DNA from: Streptacidiphilus sp. P02-A3a
GTDB lineage: Bacteria; Actinomycetota; Actinomycetes; Streptomycetales; Streptomycetaceae
Direction: 5' to 3'
DNA length: 64,000 nt
Assembly (NCBI RefSeq): GCF_014084105.1
Contig: NZ_CP048289.1
Span: 8,689,922 to 8,753,921 of the forward strand
The notes below the pieces were generated by a model. It was not told the DNA's origin. It did no database searches and was given only the letters and a program-made list of their open reading frames with translations. Below are positions 8,070-17,100 of the stretch, one piece after another. How positions within the stretch are numbered: position 1 is the stretch's first letter; each line of letters opens with the position of its first letter. The position numbers and the translations under genes are program-made.

Positions 8070-8820
8070 TCAGGGGAAGGTACCTGTGCCTTGAACGCGG
8101 CGTACTGCGTCGCGTGGTGCCAGGCCGCGTCGCGTACCTGGCAGGCGCGAAGGACTTCCGCCGGGCGGTGACCAACTCCATACCGATGGTGCGCTCCCCC
8201 TCGAAGTGGAAGCGGGCCACCGTACGCGAGTCGAACAGCCAGTAGTCCGACAGGTGGACCCCGTACCGCTCGGCATCGGCCCGCCACAGGTACCGGATGT
8301 CCTCGCCTGCCGCCACGTTGGTCCGGGCGCAGGCCAGCAGGTAGCGCTGACCGGTCGTCGGCGGGCTGTCCACCAGCCGCACGCGCTCGAAGCGCTTGCC
8401 GGAGGCGACCATGCGCCGCACGTTGTCGAACCACGGGTGACCGACCTCGCCCGCCGTATCGCCGGTCCGAAGGAACTCCTGATAGGACGGCATCTCCTGG
8501 TCCGACAGGTAACCAGTCCGGGTCTCCAGCCGCCAAGCGGTTTGCTCGAAGCCGTCGTTGATGAACTCGCTGATCTTCCTCTGCGGCACGAACTCAGGCA
8601 CGTGCTCTTCCGCCTCCCTGGGCGCGAAGTTGACGAGGAGCGCACGCGGGACGACGACGAAGCCCTCCCCGTCCTTGATGTGCCGCAGCTGCGCCACATC
8701 GTCAGGATCGATCACGGCTTCGCCCTGGACCAGGACTTCCTTGCTGTCCATGTCCTCGTAAAGCGTCGGGCAGTCACCCACCCCTGACGTACTGCCGAGC
8801 ACCCGCAAACGTCGTGCCAT
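8066..8820 (-). pseudogene. DUF6879-domain protein with an extra N-terminal domain, frameshifted near its C-terminus
   Basis: ATG 8820 has GGAG 5 nt upstream. Residues 1-70 (MARRLRVLGSTSG, CPTLYEDMDSKEVLVQGE, VVVPRALLVNFAPREAEE) form a separate module. Residues 80-230 are DUF6879 (TAWRLETRTGYLSD, LLACARTNVAAGEDIRYLWR, YWLFDSRTVARFHFEGE). After MELVT the frame is lost. One base missing at 8165-8166 would restore AEVLRACQVRDAAWHHATQY and a TGA at 8066-8068 that overlaps the XRE start (GTGA). As written, the frame instead runs on with unrelated residues to 8059 inside the XRE gene. It is either a genuine frameshift or a sequencing error. The fusion of the two N-terminal parts is itself notable. 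Confidence 0.75.
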
Positions 8821-9013
8821 GCTCACTCCCCTCTCACCTGACAGACCATGCCCACGATCGCCCCTCAACCGTCGCCCTGTCCGGGGTGATTCTCAGATAT
8901 TCGAACGCGCTGGACGCGAGCACGTCCACCCGGACGTCAGAGAGCCCCGATCCCAGTCCGGGCCCGATTGACCTGGGAGTGCGACGCCCGCTCAGCCTGC
9001 CGGTAACCGTCCT

Positions 9014-9721
9014 TCAGCACTCGCCCGGCGAGGTGACCGTGACGGCCGCAGTCAGCAGTTCCACGAAGACCCGCTCGGCGGCAGCGGGAATGACCCCGAT
9101 GGAGACGGAGGGCAGAGCCATCACGGCCAGCAGGTAACCCAGTTGACCGGCCATGACCTCGGCGTCGCCGACCCGGAAGTACAGCACCGGCTCTTCAACG
9201 ATGAGGCTGAATCTGTGGTCCCCCTCGCGGATCACGTGCGAGCGTGCCATGCGTGCCGCCACGGCCTCCGCCACGTCGTCCGGCGTGCCCTGGAACCGGG
9301 TGATGGACGACATGAGCGCCGACGCATAGCCGGGCGTCTGAACGAGCCCAGGCACCACGTTGGAGCAGTAGACGCGGAAGAGCCGGGTGCGCTCGTACAG
9401 GGGCACCACGCCCTCCTGCGCCCGCCGCATCCCGGTGCGGTGCGTCCGTCGCCACTCCAGGTACATGGAGTCAGCGGCACGGGAAGCCGCGATGACGTCA
9501 GGTGCGTGCTCCTCAGCGCCGCACGCACGGCACCATGCCCGAATGTCCTCATCACTCGGCGAGGCCTGCACGTTCTCGACACGGGAAGTCTTGGCCGGAT
9601 GCCGTCCGCACAGCACGGAGAGATCCCTGGACGACAGGCCGGCGTCCAAACGGAGCTCACGGAGACGGGTGGCAACGGCCTTGCGCGCTTCCCTGGCGGT
9701 GGAAGACGGTGACGTGGGCAT
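9014..9721 (-). CDS. XRE-DUF5753 regulator, shortened at its C-terminus
   Basis: 235 residues against about 275-285 for the family. The helix-turn-helix (about 15-70, LSSRDLSVLCGRHPAKTSRVE) and most of DUF5753 (VVPGLVQTPGYASALM, ARMARSHVI, FSLIVEEPVLYFRVG) are present. The segment that normally reads like WPxExFxIYD between GVIPAAAER and VFVELLTAAVTVTSP is missing in frame. The protein then stops at SPGEC, where relatives continue for some 35 residues with a helix (YAKAFxxL). It is probably a damaged regulator; whether it still binds DNA is unclear. It lies 27 nt after the DUF6879 gene at 9749-10276. The following 193 nt (8821-9013) hold no recognisable gene. Confidence 0.8.
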   Translation of the reverse strand: MPTSPSSTAREARKAVATRLRELRLDAGLSSRDLSVLCGRHPAKTSRVENVQASPSDEDIRAWCRACGAEEHAPDVIAASRAADSMYLEWRRTHRTGMRRAQEGVVPLYERTRLFRVYCSNVVPGLVQTPGYASALMSSITRFQGTPDDVAEAVAARMARSHVIREGDHRFSLIVEEPVLYFRVGDAEVMAGQLGYLLAVMALPSVSIGVIPAAAERVFVELLTAAVTVTSPGEC

Positions 9722-9748
9722 GGGTGCGCTGTTCTGCCGTTCGCCGTC

Positions 9749-10276
9749 TCAGACCTGGAACTCAGCGTGCGGAGTGGCACGCTCCCACACGGCTTCAAAA
9801 GCCGACGCACACAACGTCGCAACGGCAGGCTCATCGCGGACTTCCTGCCCGATCCACTCCCCGTCACCGGTGAAGTGCCCGAATCGAACCAACCGACTGT
9901 CGAACACCCAGAAGTCGGTACCCGGCAGCGCCAGATCGGCGGCAAGTCGGCGGGGCAGCCAACGCACGACCTCGCCGGCCGCGAGGTTGTTCACGGTCCC
10001 GGCATGCTCGAACCGGGCCGACTCGCTCAGCGGGACGGAGACCACATGGGCCCGCCGCACCACGACTCCGCGCCGGACCGCCGCACCCACCAGGTCGATC
10101 CACGGCTGCCAGTAGGTCGGGTTCTCCCACCGGCCGGTCTTCTGCCAGGCCTCGAAGTCCTGCTGCTCGTACGCCACGGCGTAGACGTCACGCGTCTCCA
10201 GGTGGAACGCCGAGTGCTCCGCCGCGCTCAGCAGATCCTCAAAGCTTCGCTCGCTCGGCCTGCTCGACAAGGTCAC
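9749..10276 (-). CDS. DUF6879 family protein
   Basis: 175 residues. Diagnostic blocks are FHLETRDVYAVAYEQQDFEAW, RRAHVVSVPLSESARFEHAG, AGEVVRWLPRR, DFWVFDSRLVRFGHFTGDGE and the final AFEAVWERATPHAEFQV. DUF6879 proteins have no proven function and are encoded next to XRE-DUF5753 regulators, as here. The GTG at 10276 has GGAGG 3 nt upstream, rather close, but no better in-frame start exists. Its start overlaps a short open frame (10239-10301) that may be the tail of a lost gene. Confidence 0.8.
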   Translation of the reverse strand: MTLSSRPSERSFEDLLSAAEHSAFHLETRDVYAVAYEQQDFEAWQKTGRWENPTYWQPWIDLVGAAVRRGVVVRRAHVVSVPLSESARFEHAGTVNNLAAGEVVRWLPRRLAADLALPGTDFWVFDSRLVRFGHFTGDGEWIGQEVRDEPAVATLCASAFEAVWERATPHAEFQV

Positions 10277-10373
10277 ACGCCTCCCTGATCATCTGCACCA
10301 TGTGGAAGGGAACCACGAACGAGGCGCATTCGGCTTCCAGGTCCGGGGACGGCTTCCACCCCTCGGCCCGGGC

Positions 10374-10387
10374 TAGGGTCGGTTTCC
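10374..10387 (+). promoter_or_regulatory. Likely -10 element of a leaderless mocR-type transcript
   Basis: TAGGGT at 10374-10379 lies 8 nt before the ATG at 10388, and there is no Shine-Dalgarno. This is the usual arrangement of leaderless Streptomyces messages. No clear -35 is seen, which would suit a gene that is activated or autoregulated. Confidence 0.4.
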
Positions 10388-11827
10388 ATGAGTGGTTCTG
10401 GGGCCGGTTCGCGACCGTCCGGGGCGTCCGGTGGGGGTAGTGATCTGCATCTTGATCTGGTGCTCACTGGCGCCGGTGGGGTTCGGGCGTCGTTGGTGCG
10501 GGCGTTGCGGGAGGCGGTGCGTGGGGGGCGGTTGGCGCCGGGGACCCGGTTGCCGTCGTCGCGGGGGTTGGCCGCCGATCTCGGGCTGGCGCGGAACACC
10601 GTGGCCGACGCCTACGGCGAGCTGATCGCCGAGGGGTGGCTGACCGCCCGGCAGGGGTCGGGGACGCGGGTGGCGCAGCGGCCCGCGCCCGGGCGGGCCA
10701 GCGCGCACCGGCCCAGCGTCCAGCGCCCGAGCGGGGGCCACAGCCTGTACCCGGGCTCCCCCGACGTCTCCGCCTTCCCGCGCGCCGCCTGGCTGGCCGC
10801 CGCCCGCCGGGCGGTCACCGCGGCGCCGAACGACGCCTTCGGCTACGGCGACCCGCTCGGTCGGCCGGAGCTGCGCCGGGCACTGGCCGACTACCTGGCC
10901 CGGGCCCGGGGCGTGCGCGCCGACCCGGACCAGATCATGGTCTGCGCCGGGTTCTCCCAGGGCCTGGCCGTGCTCAGCCGGGTACTGCGGAACGACGGCG
11001 TCCGGGGCCTGGCCGTGGAGTCCTACGGCCTGGCCCCGCACCGGAGCCTGGCCACCGCCGCCGGGCTGCGCACGCATCCGCTGACCGTCGACCAGCACGG
11101 CGTGGACCCGGCGGAGCTGCGGCGCCGCCAGGACCTGGGCGCGGTGCTGCTCACCCCGGCGCACCAGTTCCCGCTCGGCGTGCCGCTGCATCCGGACCGC
11201 CGGGCGGCCGTCGTCGACTGGGCCAGGGAGCGCGGCACGGTGGTCCTGGAGGACGACTACGACGGGGAGTTCCGGTACGACCGGCAGCCGGTCGGGGCGT
11301 TGCAGGGGCTCGATCCGGAGCACGTGGTCTACCTGGGCACCGCCAGCAAGAGCCTGGCGCCCGGGCTGCGGCTCGGCTGGATGGTGCTGCCCGGACGGCT
11401 GGTGGACCGGGTGCTGGCGGCGAAGACCGCCGCCGAACGCCACCCCGACAGCCTGTCGCAGCTCACCCTGGCCGAGTTCGTCACCTCGGGCGCGTACGAC
11501 CGGCAGATCCGGGCGATGCGGCTGCGCTACCGGCGGCGGCGCGACCGGCTGGTGCGGGCGCTCGCCGAGCGGGCACCGCAGGTGCGGGTCAGCGGGATCG
11601 CGGCCGGGCTGCACGCGGTGCTGCGACTGCCGCCGGGCACCGAGGCGCGGGCCCTGCACGGCGCCTCCTGGCTGGGCCTGGCGGTACAGGGCCTGGACGG
11701 CTTCCGCCACCCCGACCAACCGGCCGAACCGGGCGCGGACGCGCTGGTCGTCGGCTACGGCACGCCCGCCGAGCACGCCTTTCCGGCGGCGCTGGAGGCC
11801 CTCTGCCGGACCATCGAGGCGCTGTGA
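10388..11827 (+). CDS. MocR/PdxR-type transcriptional regulator (GntR wHTH fused to aminotransferase-like domain)
   Basis: 479 residues. A GntR winged helix (about 20-95: REAVRGGRLAPGTRLPSSRGLA, LARNTVADAYGELIAEGW) is joined by a Pro/Ala linker to a fold-type I aminotransferase domain (about 130-475). The PLP lysine is Lys321 in GTASKSLAPGLRLGW, and the Asp-containing LEDDYDGEFRYD block is intact. MocR proteins use PLP or a PLP-amino-acid adduct as effector; PdxR controls vitamin B6 synthesis, but no pdxS/pdxT lies beside it. The nearest co-directional gene is an SDR oxidoreductase 67 nt downstream, a plausible target. Confidence 0.93.
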   Translation: MSGSGAGSRPSGASGGGSDLHLDLVLTGAGGVRASLVRALREAVRGGRLAPGTRLPSSRGLAADLGLARNTVADAYGELIAEGWLTARQGSGTRVAQRPAPGRASAHRPSVQRPSGGHSLYPGSPDVSAFPRAAWLAAARRAVTAAPNDAFGYGDPLGRPELRRALADYLARARGVRADPDQIMVCAGFSQGLAVLSRVLRNDGVRGLAVESYGLAPHRSLATAAGLRTHPLTVDQHGVDPAELRRRQDLGAVLLTPAHQFPLGVPLHPDRRAAVVDWARERGTVVLEDDYDGEFRYDRQPVGALQGLDPEHVVYLGTASKSLAPGLRLGWMVLPGRLVDRVLAAKTAAERHPDSLSQLTLAEFVTSGAYDRQIRAMRLRYRRRRDRLVRALAERAPQVRVSGIAAGLHAVLRLPPGTEARALHGASWLGLAVQGLDGFRHPDQPAEPGADALVVGYGTPAEHAFPAALEALCRTIEAL

Positions 11828-11894
11828 CACCGAGGCGGCACAAGGGGGCTGAGAGACTGTCGACACCATCTCGCCCAGTAGCAGTGGAGGACTC

Positions 11895-12650
11895 GTGAGC
11901 AGCAGGAACGGCGTCGTCATCGTCACCGGCGGGGGTCGCGGCATCGGCGCGGCGACCGCGCGGCTGGCGGCCCGGCACGGCTACGCGGTCTGCCTCTCGT
12001 TCCGGGCGGACAGCGTGTCGGCCCACACCGTCGCCCGCGACATCGAGGCGGCCGGCGGGGTCGCCCTGCCGGTGCGCGCGGACGTCGCGGTGGAGGCGGA
12101 CGTGGAGCGGCTGTTCGCCGCCGCCGAGCGGGACCTCGGCACGCTGACCGCGCTGGTGAACAACGCGGGGGTGCTGGAGCGGCAGTGCCGGGTGGACGAG
12201 CTGACCGCCGACCGGCTACAGCGGGTGCTGACCACCAACGTGGCCGGTCCCTTCCTGTGCGCGCGGCAGGCCGTGCTGCGGATGTCCACCCGCTACGGCG
12301 GTGCGGGCGGGTCGATCGTGAACGTCTCCTCGGCCGCCTCCCGGCTGGGCTCCCCCGGCGAGTACGTCGACTACGCGGCGTCCAAGGGCGCGGTGGACAC
12401 GCTCACCACCGGGCTGGCGCTGGAGGTCGCGGGCGAGGGCATCCGGGTGAACTGCGTCCGGCCGGGGATCATCGACACCGAGATCCACGGCAGCGGCGGC
12501 GAGCCGGGCCGGGTGGACCGGATCGGCCCGACCCAGCCGCTGGGGCGCGCCGGGCGTGCGGAGGAGGTGGCCGAGGCGATCGTCTGGCTGCTGTCGGACG
12601 CCGCCTCGTACAGCACCGGAGCGTTCATCGACGTCTCCGGCGGGCGCTGA
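11895..12650 (+). CDS. SDR-family NAD(P)-dependent oxidoreductase
   Basis: 251 residues, classical short-chain dehydrogenase. The cofactor motif is TGGGRGIG (residues 11-18), the structural motif NNAG is at 89-92, Ser145/146 precede the catalytic Tyr160-x3-Lys164, and the C-terminal PGIIDTEIH loop is present. The GTG at 11895 has GGAGG 4 nt upstream. Such 250-residue FabG-like enzymes act on many carbonyl or alcohol substrates; nothing here fixes the substrate. It follows the MocR-type regulator and may be controlled by it. Confidence 0.92.
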   Translation: MSSRNGVVIVTGGGRGIGAATARLAARHGYAVCLSFRADSVSAHTVARDIEAAGGVALPVRADVAVEADVERLFAAAERDLGTLTALVNNAGVLERQCRVDELTADRLQRVLTTNVAGPFLCARQAVLRMSTRYGGAGGSIVNVSSAASRLGSPGEYVDYAASKGAVDTLTTGLALEVAGEGIRVNCVRPGIIDTEIHGSGGEPGRVDRIGPTQPLGRAGRAEEVAEAIVWLLSDAASYSTGAFIDVSGGR

Positions 12651-12851
12651 CGACCGGGTCCGGGAGAGTTCTTACAGACCTCGAACGGACGTGCGTGGGA
12701 GTGATTCTGACGGTGATTACCGGCTTAGTGTGACTGGCAGAGGTCGACGGCCGGAGCCGACGGACCGCTGATTCCGGCATTGCTTGCGGAGTCCCGATCC
12801 GGCCCGTCGAATATCCGCTGTTCTCGTCGTCCCACGCACCGGGGAGTTTCC

Positions 12852-14003
12852 ATGAAGACCACCCACCGCAGTATTCGGGCCGCGGCCGCCGGCGTCGTAC
12901 TGGCCGCCGCGGGGGCCCTGCTGGCCGCCGCCCCCGCCCAGGCCGCCACCACCGCCGTGCACGACGCCGGACCGGGCGTGGTGTTCGCGCAGAGCGACGA
13001 CACCGGCGGCAACACCGTCGTCGCCTACGACCGCGCGGCCGACGGCGCGCTCACCCAGGCCGGGGTCTACCCCACCGGCGGCCTCGGCGGCGTCCTTGAC
13101 GGCTCGGCCGTCGACCACCTCGCCTCCCAGCACTCGCTGGTCTACGACCAGGCGCACCACCTGCTGTACGCGGTGAACGCGGGCAGCAACACGGTCACCG
13201 TGTTCCAGGTGGACGGCGACCGGCTGACCCGTACCCAGGTCGTCGGCTCCGGCGGGGAGTTCCCGGTGAGCCTCGCGGTGCGCGGCGACCGCGTGTACGT
13301 GCTGAACGCGCTCGGCACCGGTTCGGTCCAGGGCTTCGTCCGCGAGGGCTGCAACCTGGTGCCGATCGCCGACTGGCACCGCGGCCTCGGCCTGACCCCG
13401 GTCACCGGCCCGATGCAGTTCACCCACACCCCGGCCCAGGTCTCGTTCACCCCGGACGGCTCGGCGCTGGTGGTCACCACCAAGGCCAACGGCAACAGCA
13501 TCGACGTCTTCCCGTTCGACCACCGGGGCACGCCCGCGGCGGCGCCGGTACAGAACGTCGAGCCGAACGCGGTGCCGTTCGGCTTCGCGTTCGACCCGGC
13601 CGGGCGACTGGTGGTCACCGAGGCCGGTCCGAACGCGGTCGCCACCTTCACCCTGACCCGGGACGGCAAGGCCACCCAGGTCTCCTCGGTCGCCACCGGA
13701 CAGGCCGCGACCTGCTGGATCGTCCGCGACGGGCACACGTACTACGCGTCCAACGCGGGCAGCGCCAGCCTCTCCGGCTTCCGCGAGGGCCGTCACGGCC
13801 TGCTCACCGCGCTGGGCAACACCACGACCGGCGCCGGCACCACCGACGCGACGGTCTCCCCCGACGGCCGCTACCTGTACGTGCAGACCGGCGCGGCGGG
13901 CGTGGTCGACGGCTTCCAGGTGCAGCGTGACGGCTCGCTCACCCCGGTCGGCTCGGTGACCGTGCCCGACGGCGTCGGCGGCGAGGGCATCGTGGCGGTC
14001 TGA
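12852..14003 (+). CDS. Secreted lactonase-family seven-bladed beta-propeller protein
   Basis: 383 residues with a clear Sec signal peptide (MKTTHRSIRAAAAG, cleavage after AQA near residue 36). The mature part is built of repeated blade motifs: VVAYDRAADGALTQAGVYPTGG, NTVTVFQVDGDRLTRTQVV, VATFTLTRDGKATQV and DGFQVQRDGSLTPVGS. This matches the 6-phosphogluconolactonase/YVTN-like group. In secreted forms enzymatic activity is uncertain. ATG 12852 follows GGGGAG by 5 nt. It is monocistronic, bounded by a hairpin terminator at 14041. Confidence 0.85.
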   Translation: MKTTHRSIRAAAAGVVLAAAGALLAAAPAQAATTAVHDAGPGVVFAQSDDTGGNTVVAYDRAADGALTQAGVYPTGGLGGVLDGSAVDHLASQHSLVYDQAHHLLYAVNAGSNTVTVFQVDGDRLTRTQVVGSGGEFPVSLAVRGDRVYVLNALGTGSVQGFVREGCNLVPIADWHRGLGLTPVTGPMQFTHTPAQVSFTPDGSALVVTTKANGNSIDVFPFDHRGTPAAAPVQNVEPNAVPFGFAFDPAGRLVVTEAGPNAVATFTLTRDGKATQVSSVATGQAATCWIVRDGHTYYASNAGSASLSGFREGRHGLLTALGNTTTGAGTTDATVSPDGRYLYVQTGAAGVVDGFQVQRDGSLTPVGSVTVPDGVGGEGIVAV

Positions 14004-14040
14004 CCCCTGCCCGCAGCCGACTGACTGCCCGCAGCCGACC

Positions 14041-14073
14041 GTGGGCCGCAGCGCCGGATGCGCTGCGGCCCAC
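14041..14073. terminator. Bidirectional hairpin terminator
   Basis: 14-nt perfect arms (14041-14054 and 14060-14073, gtgggccgcagcgc) enclose a 5-nt loop. It lies between the convergent beta-propeller gene (ends 14003) and the deacetylase-like gene (ends 14110). Confidence 0.85.
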
Positions 14074-14109
14074 GGGACGTCACCGGGTCACCGGATCCGG
14101 GTCACCGGT

Positions 14110-17100
14110 TCACAGGACGGTGGACAGGGTGAACGCCTGGGTGGCGGTGCCCGCCGCGCTGGTCGCGGTGAAGGTCAGCCGGTAGCTGCTGAGCAGTGCC
14201 AGCGTGTCGCCGGAGATGGTGGCGGTGCCGTTCGGCCCGGGTGTGAAGGTCAGCCCGGAGGGCAGCGCCCCCGACTCGCTCAGCACCGCCGCCGGGTAAC
14301 CGGTGGTCTGCACGGTGAAGCTGAACGGGACCAGCCCCAGCGCGGTGGCCGAGCCGGCGCTGGTGAACGCCGGGCGCTGGTCGACCGTCAGCGCCAGCGC
14401 CTGGGTGGTGCTGCCGACGGCGTTCTTCGCGGTCAGCACCAGCGGGTAGGCCCCGCCGTGGCCGGCCGCCGGGGTCCCGGACAGGGTCGCCGTACCGTTG
14501 CCGTTGTCCTTGAAGGTCACCCCGGACGGCAGCGCCCCGCCCTCGGTGATGGTGATCGGCGCGGTCCCGGTGGTGGTCACCGTGAACGTCCCGGCCGTAC
14601 CGGTGGTCAGCGTCAGTGTGTCGGCGCTGGTGAGCACCGGGCCGCTGGACTGGGTCACGGTGACCGTCAGCCCCAGGCTGCCGCTGCCGCCGGAGTTGGT
14701 GGCGGTCAGGGTGACCGGGTAGCTGCCCGCGGTCCCGGCGGCGGCGGTACCGGAGAGGGTGCCGGTGCCGTTGCCGTTGTCCTTGAACGCCAGCCCGGTG
14801 GGCAGCGCTCCGGTCTCGGTCAGCGCCGGGGCCGGATAGCCGCTGCTGGTCACCAGGTAGGACCCGGCGGTGCCGGTGCTGAACGCGGCCGTGGCGGCGC
14901 TGGTGACCGCCGGTGCCTGGGACACCGTCAGCGTGAACGCCTGGACCGCCGAGCCGGTGGCGTTGCTCGCGGTGATCGTCAGCGGATAGCTGCCGCCCGC
15001 CGCCGGGGTACCGGCCAGGGTCGCCGTGCCGTCGCCGTTGTCGGTGAAGGTGACGCCGCCGGGCAGCGCCCCGCTCTCCTTGAGCGCCGGGGCCGGGGCA
15101 CCGGTGCTGGTGACCGTGGTGGTGAAGGCCGTGCCCGCGGTCGCGGCGTAGGTCGCGGCGCTGGTGACCGTCGGCGCGGTGTTCTGCTGGAGCGTGGTCG
15201 AGCCGCTGCCCGCGACCTGGGTCCAGGCGGACAGGGTGCCGCCGTAGGCCTGGCCGAAGGCCGCGCCGTTGACGGTGGTCCCGCTCGGGGCGCTGATCGG
15301 CACCTCGACCGCGGCGGTACCGGAGTTGGCCACGGTGACCGCGCCGTCGGTCTCCGAGGCGGTGACCGAACCGGCGGCCAGCGCCGCGCTCCAGGCGGTC
15401 TGCTCGGCCAGGACCTGGCCGATCGCGCCCAGGGTCGGCTGCTGGTACGGCGTCAGGGCGCTGAAGTAGCTGTGGTACTCGGCCAGCAGCGGGTTCAGCA
15501 CCGAGTAGAGCAGGCCGTCGCCGGTGGTGTCCGCCGTGGTCGGCGGGGTCCCGCTGGTCGCCGGACCGGCCGGGGGCTGGCCCATGATGTTGGTCTGGTG
15601 CACGTAGCTCGGCCGCGGGTCGTTGCTGAGCAGGTTCTGCATCATCCCGGAGACCACGCTGTCCACGATGTCGGCGAAGGTCGCCGGGGCGGTCTCACAG
15701 GTGGTGGTGAAGCTGGCCACGCACTGGCCGCCCAGCGACGGCGGCTCGTACAGGGTGTTGTACTCGTCCACCTCCTGGGCCTCGGTGGAGGCGTTGTAGT
15801 AGATGTTGATCGGGTGCCGCGGCGCGACCTGGGCGGTGCCGTCGGTGAACGCCTGACTGGCGGCGTAGGTCGCCCCGGTGTAGTTCGCGCCGATGCCGAA
15901 CTGGTCGTCCGGCGGGTTCGGGTAGACCTTGGAGGCGTCGTCGCCGACGACCTTGATGCCGACCGCCTCCAGCGCCGGGGTGAAGTACGGGTTCTGCTCC
16001 CAGGGGCCCTCGACCGCGTTCTCCGTGGTCGGCGGCGTCCAACCGGGCTGCGCGGTCCCCGCGGTACCGGTGTCGGTCCAGCTCAGCTCCTTCTCGCCGC
16101 CGCCGGTGACGTCGGTGGTGGAGGTCGGGTCGCCGGAGCTGTTGTCCGGCAGCGTGGCCGAGGACGGGGTGGCGTAGGTGTCGACCAGCGACCAGTCGCC
16201 GCTGCCCGCGACCTCGCGGTAGATCTGGTAGTCGGCCGCGTGGCAGATGGCCTCCATCTGCAGCGTGACCGAGCCCCCGGCCGGGACGGCGATCGGCGCG
16301 GTGACGTAGGCCGCCGACTGGCCCGCGCTGGGCGAGTCGGTGAACTGGTCGGTGACCGCGTACTCGTAGCTGCCCGCCGCCAGCGTGCCGCCGCTGCCGC
16401 TGCCCGACGCCTGGTCCAGGTCGGGCGGGTCGACGGTGGCCGGGTTGCCGGGGACCAGGTCGGCGAAGCCCGAGTGGTTGCCGGGCACGAAGACCTGCGG
16501 GTTCTCGTAGCCGAGCGCCTGGCTCGGGTCGGTGCTGCTGGTGATCCCGAGGCCGCCGGTGCCCGGGGTGCCGCCCGGCTTGGACGCCGCCCAGCTGGTG
16601 TTCTCGTTCAGCTCCGCCTCGATGTAGTTCTGCGTCGCGCAGCCCACGTCCAGGTACGGGGTGTCATAGGTGTGGCTCAGCCAGCCGAAGTCGTCGGCGT
16701 AGGGCTTGCCGGTGGCCGGGTCGCTCTTCTGGAACTCCGCCAGCACCGGGTCGGTGCCGGAGTTGTTCTCCTGGTACTCGACGCTGCCGCCGCCGTTGAA
16801 CAGCTGCTCCATCCGGAAGCCGTTCGCCTGCGACCACGTGGCCGCGTAGTCGACGTCGGCGGCCCGCATCCGCAGCGCGTCGGCGTCGCTGTAGTCGATG
16901 GTGTGGTTGGCGGTGTCCCAGGCGTCGTCCGGGGTGAACGTGTCGTCGATGTCCATCTCGACGTAGTTGCGGTACAGCCCCAGGTGCATGCCCTGGGTGA
17001 CCCAGTCGATCAGGCCCGGGGCCAGCAGCAGCCACTGCGTCTGCGCGGCGTTGTAGTCGAAGCCCAGTGCCAGCTCGGCGACCCCGGCCTGCGGGTCGGT

